Shown piece by piece: positions 53,839-63,025 of a DNA stretch of 64,000 bases. The DNA is from Chloroflexota bacterium. GTDB lineage: Bacteria > Chloroflexota > Dormibacteria > Dormibacterales > Dormibacteraceae. The DNA lies in the NCBI GenBank assembly GCA_005883575.1, contig VBFH01000030.1, positions 105,001-169,000 of the forward strand, read 5' to 3'. Both the position numbers and the translations under genes were made by a program. The notes beneath the pieces were generated by a model. The model was given only the letters and a program-made list of their open reading frames with translations. It searched no databases and had not been told where the DNA came from. Position 1 is the stretch's first letter, and the number at the start of each line of letters is the position of its first letter.

Positions 53839-54549
53839 TCACGTCCGGCGGCACAGAACGACATCTCGAATCGAATTGTGCCTCACTACTGACGGCTTGA
53901 ATCCAACCTGGCGCAGCATCCGCAGCCAGGCCGCGCGGGCGAAAAGTCCGTGCGTCTGGCGCTCGTGAACGACCCGTACCCGGCCCCGCCTGTCCCGTAG
54001 CAGGATTCCGAAGTCGACTCGGATCGTCGTGTCGTCGGGGTCTGGGTCGGTGGTCCACTGCACGTACCTCACGCTGCGGCCGTCCGAGTCGTAGCCCCCG
54101 TGATCCGTGCTGGGGACAAAGGTTTCTCGCATCTCGTCGGGTACGAACAGAGCAACGCCACCAGGCCGGCAGTGGACAAAAGCGGTCTTCATCAGCGCAC
54201 TCAGGTCCGATTCATTCGTCATGTGGCACACGGAGTCGTGGACGAAGACCGCATCAAAGGTTCTGGCCAGGCGCACTGTTCGGATGTCGCCCAAAAGGTG
54301 CTCACACTCAGGATTCCTCTTTCGACTCACCGCGAGCATTTGAGGAGACTTGTCCACCAACGTCATCGCGTAACGGGCCTTGAGGTGGAAGGCGATGATT
54401 CCGCTGCCGGAACCAAGGTCGAGCACCGTGCGCGGTCGAGGAGGACCGGACTTTCCCAGAAGGCGACCGAAGAAAGCAGCTTCGTCGCGATACTCCGACG
54501 GCTCGGCAAGGATGGGCCACCATCCGGCCAGCTCGTCGTACAGCTTCAT
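53839..54549 (-). CDS. Class I SAM-dependent methyltransferase
   Basis: 236 residues. SAM motif I is VLDLGSGSGIIAFHL near residue 42, the acidic residue after strand 2 lies in LVDKSPQMLAV, and motif III follows in LLGDIRTV and FDAVFVHDSV. The substrate cannot be told. ATG start; it stands alone between convergent DUF3048 and the Asp-box gene. Confidence 0.85.
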   Translation of the reverse strand: MKLYDELAGWWPILAEPSEYRDEAAFFGRLLGKSGPPRPRTVLDLGSGSGIIAFHLKARYAMTLVDKSPQMLAVSRKRNPECEHLLGDIRTVRLARTFDAVFVHDSVCHMTNESDLSALMKTAFVHCRPGGVALFVPDEMRETFVPSTDHGGYDSDGRSVRYVQWTTDPDPDDTTIRVDFGILLRDRRGRVRVVHERQTHGLFARAAWLRMLRQVGFKPSVVRHNSIRDVVLCRRT

Positions 54550-54615
54550 CGATTGGTCGATAGGTTACCGAGGACCCAGTGCTGGTCGCCTCCGACCTAA
54601 GCCGAATTCAAGTCT

Positions 54616-56025
54616 TCACGAGACCGTCACGGCGGCCGTGTAGATATCGAGCTGGTGCCGCGCACCGTCGGGATTCGTCCCGGTGCTGTTGGAGTTGTCC
54701 GACCAGGCCGGATGCGCGACGCCACCGAAGAAGGCGAGGCCGGAGTAGTCGCCGTAGTCGATCCCGTTGCCCGAATCGTGGGAGTTCGACGTCCCGGCGC
54801 TGATCTGCATGTTCTCGCTGAACGACGTTCCCCCATTTGAGCTGAACGCGCCCCACAACTGAGCGTCGGTATTCGGGGCCCCGTCCGTATCTCCAGGGCC
54901 ACCCGCGCCCAGGTCCTTCCTGGCGTCATACCAAACGGCGGCGATGTCGCCCGTGGTCTGGTCCAACGCGATCTTCGGCAGAAACTGGCTGTTGGTTGTC
55001 TGGTCGTCATTCACCAGCACCCCTTGACTCCAGCTTGCGCCGTCGTCGTCTGAATACCGCACGTAGATATCCGTGTCGTCGCTCTCGTTCTGCTGCTCTT
55101 TGGTGTTGATCAGGTAGACGCGGCCATTGTGCGGTCCTCCGGTCCGATCCCACGCGAGCCCCGGTTCGGCGTCGATCGAGCGATCCGCCTGCGCGGGGAT
55201 GAAGTCAAACCCTCCGACATGCGTAGCGGTGACAAATACTCGATCGCCGAAATTGGCCGGTCCCAGACCGTCGGGGTCGACGTTGATGAACAGCTTTCCG
55301 CCGCCCTGACCGCTCTCGGTGAGCGTGCACACCTGCATCACCTGCCCGGCAGGTCCGATCGCGATATCGCCATATGTGCAGTTGTTCGTTCCGGGGACGA
55401 CCTCTCCCTGAAAGAACGCACCGACCTGGCCCAGGCCGGTCACCGGTGCGCCGGTGGCGAACATGGGTCCGCCAGCGTTGACGATGACCCACACCTCGCC
55501 GTGGCCCGCGGTGATGGTTGGTTGATCCACAAATCGAAACAGCCCGCGGTTGTCCCCGCCCGACTTCGTCGGCGTGTTTTTGGGCGGTGCCACGACGTTG
55601 GAGATGATGTTGAACGTCAGGCCCCCGTCCGTGCTGAGCGCGATCGGGACCTCGTTCTCGGCCTCGAACAGGTAGGTCAGGAACAGATTCCCGAACTCGT
55701 CGAACGACAAGCTCGGATCGCAGCAGGAGTCGCCGAGGCTGTCGTTGTTGCCGATCAGGCGATGCGTCCAGGTGGCGCCGCCGTCGAAGCTGATGGCCGC
55801 GAACATTCCCGCGGTCAGTCCTGCCTCCCGGTGTCCGATGTTGCTCACCATGACGATGTTGTCGGGGTTGGTCGGGTTGACGGCGATCGTCTCTTCGGAC
55901 TCGTTGAGGTGCCGCTGGCTAGCGTCAACGTTGTGCGGGACGCTTGCTGCGCTCGCCGTGCTGACCGGAGTGGCAGCGAACATCCCGATGATCATCAAGG
56001 GGCCGAGTGCATGCAGCCTGCGCAT
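54616..56025 (-). CDS. Secreted Asp-box (sialidase-like beta-propeller) protein 1
   Basis: 469 residues. A signal peptide (MRRLHALGPLMIIG to about residue 30) is followed by a beta-propeller with several Asp-box turns: FDGGATW, STDGGLTF, SDDDGASW and SSNGGTSF. These turns are structural and occur in sialidases but also in many non-enzymatic surface proteins. I do not see a clear Arg triad or RIP motif, so activity is uncertain. The ATG at 56025 has a strong GGCAGGAGG site. It is divergent from a second protein of the same fold. Confidence 0.8.
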   Translation of the reverse strand: MRRLHALGPLMIIGMFAATPVSTASAASVPHNVDASQRHLNESEETIAVNPTNPDNIVMVSNIGHREAGLTAGMFAAISFDGGATWTHRLIGNNDSLGDSCCDPSLSFDEFGNLFLTYLFEAENEVPIALSTDGGLTFNIISNVVAPPKNTPTKSGGDNRGLFRFVDQPTITAGHGEVWVIVNAGGPMFATGAPVTGLGQVGAFFQGEVVPGTNNCTYGDIAIGPAGQVMQVCTLTESGQGGGKLFINVDPDGLGPANFGDRVFVTATHVGGFDFIPAQADRSIDAEPGLAWDRTGGPHNGRVYLINTKEQQNESDDTDIYVRYSDDDGASWSQGVLVNDDQTTNSQFLPKIALDQTTGDIAAVWYDARKDLGAGGPGDTDGAPNTDAQLWGAFSSNGGTSFSENMQISAGTSNSHDSGNGIDYGDYSGLAFFGGVAHPAWSDNSNSTGTNPDGARHQLDIYTAAVTVS

Positions 56026-56181
56026 GGTGTCCTCCTGCCAAACGTGACCGAAAAAAATCAGTCTATTGCGGCACGTTCGGCGAGGCAAATGCGGATCTTG
56101 CTTGGAAGGATTATTTTGTCTGGGGGATTTTGGGTCCGTGGACGTCCGGCCGGCTACGGGTTGCATGGGGAGGTCACGACC
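56026..56181. promoter_or_regulatory. Divergent promoter region between two Asp-box genes
   Basis: 156 bases, visibly richer in A+T than its surroundings (A-run near 56050, ATTATTTTG near 56113). It must carry the promoters for both secreted Asp-box genes. Each gene has a clear ribosome-binding site at its edge (AGGAGG for the minus gene, GGGGAGG for the plus gene). I see no confident -35/-10 pair or inverted repeat. Confidence 0.5.
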
Positions 56182-57909
56182 ATGGTGTGGTTGGTCCTAC
56201 GTCACTCCATTAGGCTGAAGGCGGCGGTCCTTGGCCTGAGCGCGCTGCTCGCTCTTTGGCCTTCAGGCCTGGCGGCTGGATCCAGTCTCTGGTCGTCATC
56301 GATCACAGCCACCAACATGGTCGTGAGCACGCCGACCAGCGGAGGCGGCTACCCGGAACTCCCGCCCGTGAAGGGCGGTTGCGTCGGGCCGAGCCCCAAC
56401 AACTTCAATGCCAATCACTCCGAGTCGGAGTTGGCCGTCGAGCCGGGATCCGAGCAGATCGTTGGCTCATCCAAGTTCTTTTTTGACAAGTTCTCGACCA
56501 ACTACAACTTCTATTTGGGCAGCTTCAACATCAACGGAACGTCCCACTCCAACAACATCGTCCAGGGCTACGACTGCTCGACGACGGAGACCACCCCGGG
56601 AGTTTTGAACCAGAACATGCCGCCGAGCTGGACCAACACCACCGACCCGAATGTCGCGTTCGACACCAAGGGCCGCGTCTACCAAACCATGCTGCCGTTC
56701 AACGCGTTCTGGACGAACCTGCATCCCGACGGCGAGATCACGGTTTCCTACAGCGACGATTTCGGCGTTCACTGGGTGACGGGCAACGGCGGGCAGGCCC
56801 TGGAGCAGGTCCCCAACGCAAGCTCCTTCCAGCTCGGCCACGTCGAGGACAAGCAGTGGGTGGCGGTCAACCACTATCCCGGCAGCAGGTTCCAGGACCA
56901 TGTTTACGCAACCTGGGACATCGTCAACGGCAACGTCGGCAGCACGGTCAAGCTAAAGGCTGCGGTTTCGCGCGACCGAGGACTTACCTTCTCCAAGGCG
57001 GCCACCATCGTTTCGGCGTCGGTGAACCAGCAGCGCAACCAGTTCAGCCAGCCCGCGGTCGATCCGTCGGGGGATCTGTACGTCGCTTACGCGAACATCG
57101 GGACCAAGAGCACCCTCGCCGACATGTTCGTCACGAGGTCCAGCGACGACGGCAACACCTTCAGCACGCCTGTCAGGGCCGCGTCTGGCCACATCATCGG
57201 AGTGGGCTCGGTTCGGGACACAAACACCACTTTCCGGGACGGCATCAACTTCGCTTTCACCGTATCGCCGGACTTCCCGGGTCATCTCTATCTCGCCTAC
57301 AACGACTTCAACGGCACCCAATACAACACCTTCTTCGTTCAGTCGACGGACGGCGGCCAGACCTGGAGCCAGCCGGTTGCGGTCAATGACGACATCGGCT
57401 CAGGTAAGGTGGCCGATCACTTCCAGCCGGCCGTCGCCGCCGGTCCGGACGGGGCTGTCGCGGTCGGGTTTTACGACCGGCGCGCCGCGTGTCCGTCCGA
57501 TGGGAGCATCATCCCGCAGGACAAGGGCCGATCGAACTTCTGCATCGACGTCTCGGTGCAGCCATACAAGGACAGCGGGAGCGGGGCGGCGCCGGTCGGA
57601 TCGAACATCAGGGCGTCCAACTTCACGTGGGATCCGCAGCAGCCCGGGCTGCTGGTCAACCCTGATGGGACCACGACCGACGTACAGACGCTCGATGGCC
57701 TCGGGCAGATGGCCTGCGCCTCGCATAACGACCCCTGCAGGCTCTCGTTCATCGGTGACTATTTCGGTCTGGCCGTATCGGCGAGGAACATCTACACGCT
57801 GTCTGTCTCGACGCACTATCCCTCGAATGTGAAGGCGGATGACGGATCCACGCTGTACTACCAGCAGCAGGTTGTGGGTGTGATCAGCCGTTCGAGCTTG
57901 GGGATTTAG
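56182..57909 (+). CDS. Secreted Asp-box (sialidase-like beta-propeller) protein 2
   Basis: 575 residues. Signal peptide of about 32 residues (LKAAVLGLSALLALWPSGLA), then a propeller with Asp-box turns SDDFGVHW, SRDRGLTF, SSDDGNTF and STDGGQTW. It has many Asn/Thr/Ser and several Cys. No sialidase active-site pattern is evident. The ATG at 56182 has GGGGAGG upstream. Shared fold and divergent placement suggest an old duplication with protein 1. Its stop overlaps the end of the sugar isomerase gene. Confidence 0.8.
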   Translation: MVWLVLRHSIRLKAAVLGLSALLALWPSGLAAGSSLWSSSITATNMVVSTPTSGGGYPELPPVKGGCVGPSPNNFNANHSESELAVEPGSEQIVGSSKFFFDKFSTNYNFYLGSFNINGTSHSNNIVQGYDCSTTETTPGVLNQNMPPSWTNTTDPNVAFDTKGRVYQTMLPFNAFWTNLHPDGEITVSYSDDFGVHWVTGNGGQALEQVPNASSFQLGHVEDKQWVAVNHYPGSRFQDHVYATWDIVNGNVGSTVKLKAAVSRDRGLTFSKAATIVSASVNQQRNQFSQPAVDPSGDLYVAYANIGTKSTLADMFVTRSSDDGNTFSTPVRAASGHIIGVGSVRDTNTTFRDGINFAFTVSPDFPGHLYLAYNDFNGTQYNTFFVQSTDGGQTWSQPVAVNDDIGSGKVADHFQPAVAAGPDGAVAVGFYDRRAACPSDGSIIPQDKGRSNFCIDVSVQPYKDSGSGAAPVGSNIRASNFTWDPQQPGLLVNPDGTTTDVQTLDGLGQMACASHNDPCRLSFIGDYFGLAVSARNIYTLSVSTHYPSNVKADDGSTLYYQQQVVGVISRSSLGI

Positions 57910-58745
57910 GGATCTAGGTCGAGGTTGGGTGGGAGTCCTTCTGGACTCCCACCCACGATCCGAAGAACGGCTGCAAGCCCCCTGCCCGCAACCTCGGCAG
58001 GGTCCTCGCCCCAATACGAGGCGTTGAAGGTCTCAAGACTCCACGGTCCCGCATAACCGTCCGCAGTGAGGTCCTTTGCCAGATCCCGCAGGTTGATCAC
58101 CCCCTCGCCGGGAAAAACTCGATCGCGGTCCTCGATCTCCAGCGGTGGCATGGCAGGAGCATCGTTGAGATGGACAAGTGCGAGGCGCTCAACCGGGTAA
58201 TCGCGCAGCGGCCGGGCGCCGCTCGCGTGCCAGTGACACGAGTCGAGCACGAGCTCAATCCCGTCGACACCGTCGACGACCTCGCCGGCGAGCGCGGGCG
58301 TGTTGATCGGGCAGTCAGCAAAACCCAGGAACTCGAACCCGATCCGAATTCCCATCGCGCCGGCACGCTCGCGGGCGAGCTCGAGCGCCTCACGCGTGCC
58401 CGGGATCGCCCGACTGGTCTGTAGACCAGGCGCTCTCGGGACGATGGCGAGCAGGTACCGGGACCGAATCTCCTTGCAGATGCGCAGACGCGGCGGCAGG
58501 TCTGCGTCGAGCTGCTCGCGGTTCATCCGGCCGTCCGACCTCAAGCTCAAGGCGACCCCGTTCACGGTCAGGACCTCGTTCGGGCGCGCAAGCTCTGCGG
58601 TCGCGCGAACCTCGGCGCTGCTCTGAAGGAGTCGCTCCACGCGTGCCTCGATGCCGGCATAGCCGGTGTCCCGCGCGATCTCCAGCACACGCTGTGTGTT
58701 CGTCGTCATCAAGGTGGCCCCATTGAGGTAGATGACGGCGTTCAC
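57906..58745 (-). CDS. Sugar phosphate isomerase/epimerase-like TIM-barrel protein (AP endonuclease family 2 fold)
   Basis: 279 residues of the xylose-isomerase-like TIM barrel family. Metal-ligand regions show as GFEFLGF, VLDSCHWH, LVHLNDAP and SLETFNASYWG, matching the Glu/Asp/His/Glu set of IolE-, Hyi- and tagatose-epimerase-like enzymes. Substrate unknown. The GTG overlaps the stop of the ABC permease (GTGA), so it belongs to the importer operon and probably acts on the imported sugar or polyol. Confidence 0.85.
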   Translation of the reverse strand: MNAVIYLNGATLMTTNTQRVLEIARDTGYAGIEARVERLLQSSAEVRATAELARPNEVLTVNGVALSLRSDGRMNREQLDADLPPRLRICKEIRSRYLLAIVPRAPGLQTSRAIPGTREALELARERAGAMGIRIGFEFLGFADCPINTPALAGEVVDGVDGIELVLDSCHWHASGARPLRDYPVERLALVHLNDAPAMPPLEIEDRDRVFPGEGVINLRDLAKDLTADGYAGPWSLETFNASYWGEDPAEVAGRGLAAVLRIVGGSPEGLPPNLDLDP

Positions 58746-59593
58746 TTCTCACGGATGACGCCGAAGGTCAGCCCGGCGACGATGTACCTGCGACCGATCA
58801 CCATCAGGACGAGCGGCAGGGCCATGGCGATGACCCCCGCGGCTGCCATGTCGTTCCAGATGATCTCGAACTGCGTGACCAGGCCCTGAACTCCGACCGG
58901 AAAGGTTTGCGCGTTGGGGGTGGCGGTCAAGATCAAGGCGAAGAGAAACTCGCTCCACGCGAAGGTGAAGATGATGATCGCGGCGGCCATCACTCCTGGT
59001 GCGGCCAGCGGCAGCAGCACGCGCCAGAACGCGATCCAGCGCGTCGCCCCATCGACGCGTGCGGCATCCTCGAGCTCGAGTGGGATCTCGGTCAGGAATC
59101 CCTTCAGCATCCAGATGGCAAAGGGCAGGTTGAACAAGGAATAGATGCCGATCAGCGCGATGGGCTGGTCGTAGATCTGCACCGTTCGCACGATGGCGAA
59201 GTAAGGGATGACCACGGCGATGGGTGGTAGAAAGCGCAGCGAGAGCGCCCAGTTGAGAACGCCCACCCGCAGTCGGGCTGGAACCGGCAGTCGCGTGAGC
59301 GGATACGTGATCACCAGGCCCACGACAAGCGTCACCAGGACAGTCGAGACACATACGACCACGCTGTTCTTGAGGAGGACCCAGAACCCTCGGTCGATCA
59401 GCACGCTGGAGTAGGCGGCGAAGGTCGGGTTATGGGGAATCAGGTGAACCGTGCTGGCGAAGAGCTCTCCCTTGCTCTTCAGGGAGGTGACGAACAACCA
59501 GTAGAGCGGAAAGCCGTACAGGACGCCGGCCAATCCCAAAGCGAAGGTGGTGAGGGCCGACCTGAGGATGACAGCGGTCCCCAGGCGTCTCAT
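58742..59593 (-). CDS. ABC sugar transporter permease, MalG type
   Basis: 283 residues, six helices. The EAA loop reads EIPLELEDAARVDGATRWIAFWRV, the site that docks to the ATPase. Partner of the MalF-type permease just upstream, overlapping as ATGA at 59590-59593. Import of a sugar, oligosaccharide or polyol is expected. Confidence 0.94.
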   Translation of the reverse strand: MRRLGTAVILRSALTTFALGLAGVLYGFPLYWLFVTSLKSKGELFASTVHLIPHNPTFAAYSSVLIDRGFWVLLKNSVVVCVSTVLVTLVVGLVITYPLTRLPVPARLRVGVLNWALSLRFLPPIAVVIPYFAIVRTVQIYDQPIALIGIYSLFNLPFAIWMLKGFLTEIPLELEDAARVDGATRWIAFWRVLLPLAAPGVMAAAIIIFTFAWSEFLFALILTATPNAQTFPVGVQGLVTQFEIIWNDMAAAGVIAMALPLVLMVIGRRYIVAGLTFGVIREK

Positions 59594-60483
59594 GCTCGCT
59601 CCAGCGGAAGGACGCGGGCGATGAGTGTGTAAAGCAGGCTGAAGGAGACAAGCACGACCACCGCAAGAGCCGCCGCCTGTCCCGTGTCGAAGAACTTGAA
59701 CTCAACACGGTACATGTAGAGGCTCAGCAGCTGGGTGGATGTGCCCGGACCGCCACCCGTGAGGATGAACACGTGGTCGAAGACGCGCAGCACGTCTGCC
59801 AGCCTGAAGAAGAGGATGAGGATGAACAGCGGGCGCAGGTAGTGGAGGTCGATGTACCGGAACTGCGCCCACCAGTTGGCGCCGTCGATCTGGGCGGCTT
59901 CGACCGACTCGCGCGGCACGGTCTGCAGGCCGGAGAAGAGCACCAGGTAGACGAACGGTGTCCACTGCCAGATGTCGACGCTTGCCACGGCCAGCATTGC
60001 CAGCGTGGGGTCCCCCAGCCAGTTGATCTCCTGGTGGACGCCTACATAGCGTTCGAGGAGCACGTTCAGCACTCCGTAGCCCGGGGCATAGATCAGCCGC
60101 GCCACCACGCCGATCGCGACAGGCGGGACCACCAGCGGCAGGATGGCGAGCACGTAGATAGCGGCTCGTAGGCCAGGCCTCCGCACGGTGCGATGCACGA
60201 GCAGGGCGAAGCTGAGGCCGAGCAGGATCTCGATCGGGAGAACGATCAGCGCGTAGACGCCGGTGGCCCTGATCGCCTCGTAGAGCAGAGGATTCGCGAG
60301 CGCCCGGGAGTAGTTGAGAGGTCCGACGAACGTTCCGTCCTCGGTGCTGAGCGACTGGATGATGACGAGGACGAATGGGATGGTGACGATGACGAAGACC
60401 GCACTGAGCGCCGGCAGGAGGATCAGGTAAGCCAGGCGCTCGTCCCGGCTGAGCCGCCGCCAACCGGCCCTCACAGCCTGCAC
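59590..60483 (-). CDS. ABC sugar transporter permease, MalF type
   Basis: 297 residues, six helices. The EAA-type loop reads TVPRESVEAAQIDGANWWAQF. GTG start. It lies between the substrate-binding protein (47 bases upstream) and the MalG-type permease. No ATP-binding subunit gene is present in the cluster, so a shared MalK/MsmX-like ATPase elsewhere is needed. Confidence 0.94.
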   Translation of the reverse strand: MQAVRAGWRRLSRDERLAYLILLPALSAVFVIVTIPFVLVIIQSLSTEDGTFVGPLNYSRALANPLLYEAIRATGVYALIVLPIEILLGLSFALLVHRTVRRPGLRAAIYVLAILPLVVPPVAIGVVARLIYAPGYGVLNVLLERYVGVHQEINWLGDPTLAMLAVASVDIWQWTPFVYLVLFSGLQTVPRESVEAAQIDGANWWAQFRYIDLHYLRPLFILILFFRLADVLRVFDHVFILTGGGPGTSTQLLSLYMYRVEFKFFDTGQAAALAVVVLVSFSLLYTLIARVLPLERA

Positions 60484-60530
60484 AGCCGTGCGGACCGGTC
60501 GGCCGGCCGCGGACGAATCACATCGTCAAT

Positions 60531-61859
60531 CTAAGAGGGGTAACCGGCCTGTTTCATCGCCGTGCGAATCTGCGTCGCCGCCCCTGTCAAGGCATCCTTC
60601 GGCGTCTTGAGCCCGGCCACAGCCTGGTTCACGGCCGTCCCGTAGATGGTCTCGACGGCGTTCCACTGGTCGGTTCGAGGCCGCCAGTTGGGTTGTGCCG
60701 CGAGGGACTGCGCCAGCGCGGGGAAGTAGGGATTGTTCTGGCCGAGGGTCGGGTCGTTGAGCAGGCTGGTCCGGGTGGGAATGCCTCCGTTCTGGACGTA
60801 CGTCTTCATGTTCTCGGTCTTGATCAGCCATTTGATGAAGTCGGCTGCCGCCGATCCGTTCTTCGAGCCTTTCGGGATCCCGAGCAGCCAGTTGCCCATC
60901 ATGCCGAGACCCTTGCCGCCGGGTCCCTTCGGGATCGGGATGTACCCCATCTTGCCCACGACCTGGGAGACGCCCTGCGCCTCTACCACGCCGGTGACCT
61001 CCGCCGGCCACGTCGTGGACTGGAACGCCTGCCCGATCGCAATCAACCGGTCGCGGTCGGCCGCATCGATGTTCGCGGCGCCCGGCTCCGCGTACTTCTT
61101 CAGCGTCTGCGTGAGGAATGTGATGGCGTCGATCGACTCTGTGGAGTCGAGCTTGACCTTCCAGCTGGTGTCGAAGATGTCACCGCCGAATGACCAGAGG
61201 ATGGGGAGCGAGTCACTGCTCGCGGGGTTGGTGGCCTTGCCGCGGATGACGTAGCCGTAGAAATTCGCCTTGTTGAATTTCTGGGCGTTGGCCAGGACGT
61301 CATCCCAACTCGTCGGTGGCGTTGTGGCCAGGTCCTTGCGGTACATGAACATCTCGACGTTGCCCACGATGGTGATGCCGTACAGGTGCTGAGACTTCCC
61401 CTGCTCAGAGGGCGGTACGGGCCCGTGGGGCGGGGGCCAGGTGCCCACGTCGTAGACGATGCTCGGTATGTCCGAGTCGCGCGTAAAGCCGAAGTTCGAA
61501 TCGAGCGGCTGGAGCGCGCCCATGGTGCCGAATTTGGGCATCCAGGGGTCGTCCATCATGCAGAGGTCATAGGACGAGCCGTTCGCCTGAAACGTCGTCA
61601 CCAGCTTCTCGAACAGCTGGTCGTAAGGAAACTCGACGATCTCCATCGTGATGCCGCTCTGCGACTGATACATCGGCGCCACCTTCTTGAGTGGCCCGTC
61701 CTCGGCACCCTGGACCGCCGCGATCGTAAGCTTCGATGGCTTGTTCGAAGTGGTCGGGCTCGAGCCCGAGCACGCCTCGAGGATGGCTGGGATTGATGTC
61801 AGCATCGCTCCGGCGACGGCCGTGCGTTTGACGAATTCACGCCGAGTGATTGGTTGCAT
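60531..61859 (-). CDS. ABC transporter substrate-binding lipoprotein
   Basis: 442 residues. The N-terminus has a twin-arginine-like TRREFVKR, a hydrophobic run and the lipobox ILEAC, so it is a lipoprotein possibly exported by Tat. The rest is a family 1 (MalE-like) binding protein, with WSFGGDIFD and WNAVETIYG late in the sequence. The ATG at 61859 has GAGGAGG upstream. First gene of the importer operon. Confidence 0.92.
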   Translation of the reverse strand: MQPITRREFVKRTAVAGAMLTSIPAILEACSGSSPTTSNKPSKLTIAAVQGAEDGPLKKVAPMYQSQSGITMEIVEFPYDQLFEKLVTTFQANGSSYDLCMMDDPWMPKFGTMGALQPLDSNFGFTRDSDIPSIVYDVGTWPPPHGPVPPSEQGKSQHLYGITIVGNVEMFMYRKDLATTPPTSWDDVLANAQKFNKANFYGYVIRGKATNPASSDSLPILWSFGGDIFDTSWKVKLDSTESIDAITFLTQTLKKYAEPGAANIDAADRDRLIAIGQAFQSTTWPAEVTGVVEAQGVSQVVGKMGYIPIPKGPGGKGLGMMGNWLLGIPKGSKNGSAAADFIKWLIKTENMKTYVQNGGIPTRTSLLNDPTLGQNNPYFPALAQSLAAQPNWRPRTDQWNAVETIYGTAVNQAVAGLKTPKDALTGAATQIRTAMKQAGYPS

Positions 61860-61920
61860 GTCGACCTCCTCTGAGGCTGAACGGGCCCTCCTCGCGGAGG
61901 GGCTCACGAGCAGAGATTCG

Positions 61921-61947
61921 TGGCGCGATCGTATCAGTTTCGCGCCA
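61921..61947. promoter_or_regulatory. Interrupted palindrome, candidate operator of the importer locus
   Basis: TGGCGCGA (61921-61928) and TCGCGCCA (61940-61947) are perfect complements separated by eleven bases. The site sits in the gap between the substrate-binding protein gene and the divergent dehydrogenase gene. A dimeric sugar-responsive repressor could bind here and control both directions. No regulator gene is adjacent. A second hairpin (GCCCTCC...GGAGGGGC, 61885-61903) lies in the minus-strand leader. Confidence 0.5.
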
Positions 61948-61994
61948 GCGTGCCGGGTCGCCTCGAGCTCGCCTTACAGTCGAAAATAGCCCAA

Positions 61995-62990
61995 GTGCAT
62001 ATAGGTCTGATCGGCGTCGGGAGAATCGGCGCCCTTCACGCGCAGCACCTGGCGATGCTGTCGCAGGTCGATCGGCTGACCATCACGGACATGGACCAGA
62101 AACGCGCGGCCGAAGTCGCGCGTCGGCTCAGCGCCGGCGTCGTCGAGACGCCCGAGGCGCTCCTCGAGTCGGGTGTCGACGCGCTTGTGATCGCCGCGGC
62201 GACTCCCGCACATGCGCCTTTGCTCCACATGGCCGCGGACGCACGGGTGCCGGCTTTTTGCGAGAAACCCATCGCGCTCGACCTCGCGACGACGGACGCG
62301 GTGATCGATCACGCGGAGCGGGCGAAGATCCTTGTCCAGATCGGATTTCAGCGCCGGTTTGACGCTGGTTATCGCGCCGCCAGGGAAGCTGTGCGCTCGG
62401 GCGGGTTGGGTGACGTTCAGCTCGTCCGGGTGGCAACGCACGACCCCGCGCCGCCTCCTGAGGAATATGTCGCCGTGTCCGGCGGCATCTGGCGCGACTT
62501 GGCGATCCACGACTTCGACATCGCCCCGTGGGTGATCGACCGGCCTGTGGTCGAGGTTTACGCGGCGGGCCAGGCCCACGCGCCTGCTTTCGCCAGGCAC
62601 GACGACATCGATGCCGCGGGAGCGGTGCTTCGCTTCGAGGGTGGAACCCTCGGCATCGCCAGCGGCATGCGCAACGACGCCCGCGGCTATGACGTGCGGA
62701 TGGAGATATTCGGCCTCCGCGACAGCATCGTCGTGGGGTTGAGCCCCCGCACCCCGATGCGGTCGGTCGAACCCGGCGTCGCCGCTCCGGTAGAGCCTGG
62801 GTACCGCGACTTCATCGACCGATTCGCGGACGCCTACAGAGCTGAGCTCGAGGGCTTCCTGCACGCGGCCCAAACTGGATCCGAGAGCCCGTGCACCGTG
62901 CACGCTGCACGCCGCGCGCTTGTGGTGGCGCTTGCAGCCGATCGTTCGAGACGCGAAAACCGGCCGGTGCGTATCGATGAGGTCGGCTAG
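61995..62990 (+). CDS. Gfo/Idh/MocA family oxidoreductase (inositol 2-dehydrogenase-like)
   Basis: About 331 residues. The Rossmann motif GLIGVGRIGALHAQHL lies at the start, CEKPIALD carries the conserved EKP with catalytic Lys, and GGIWRDLAIHDFDIAPW has the D/H pair of the family. It oxidises a sugar or inositol at a secondary alcohol. GTG at 61995 is assumed; a GTG at 61950 would add 15 residues. Divergent from the importer operon, with which it probably shares a substrate. Confidence 0.88.
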   Translation: MHIGLIGVGRIGALHAQHLAMLSQVDRLTITDMDQKRAAEVARRLSAGVVETPEALLESGVDALVIAAATPAHAPLLHMAADARVPAFCEKPIALDLATTDAVIDHAERAKILVQIGFQRRFDAGYRAAREAVRSGGLGDVQLVRVATHDPAPPPEEYVAVSGGIWRDLAIHDFDIAPWVIDRPVVEVYAAGQAHAPAFARHDDIDAAGAVLRFEGGTLGIASGMRNDARGYDVRMEIFGLRDSIVVGLSPRTPMRSVEPGVAAPVEPGYRDFIDRFADAYRAELEGFLHAAQTGSESPCTVHAARRALVVALAADRSRRENRPVRIDEVG

Positions 62991-62998
62991 TCGAGGTT

Positions 62999-63023
62999 CG
63001 GCTCAGCCCGGCGCCCTGAGCCG
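62999..63023. terminator. Hairpin between convergent genes
   Basis: CGGCTCAG (62999-63006) pairs with CTGAGCCG (63016-63023) around a nine-base loop, between the ends of two convergent genes. No T-run follows on either side, so it would act as a bidirectional GC-rich hairpin rather than a classical terminator. Confidence 0.5.
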
Positions 63024-63025
63024 CG

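Noticed and set aside
55129..56181. N-terminal extension of the second Asp-box protein through the opposite-strand gene
   Set aside because: The extension is antisense to the first Asp-box gene and lacks a signal peptide; the ATG at 56182 gives a strong ribosome-binding site and a clean signal peptide.
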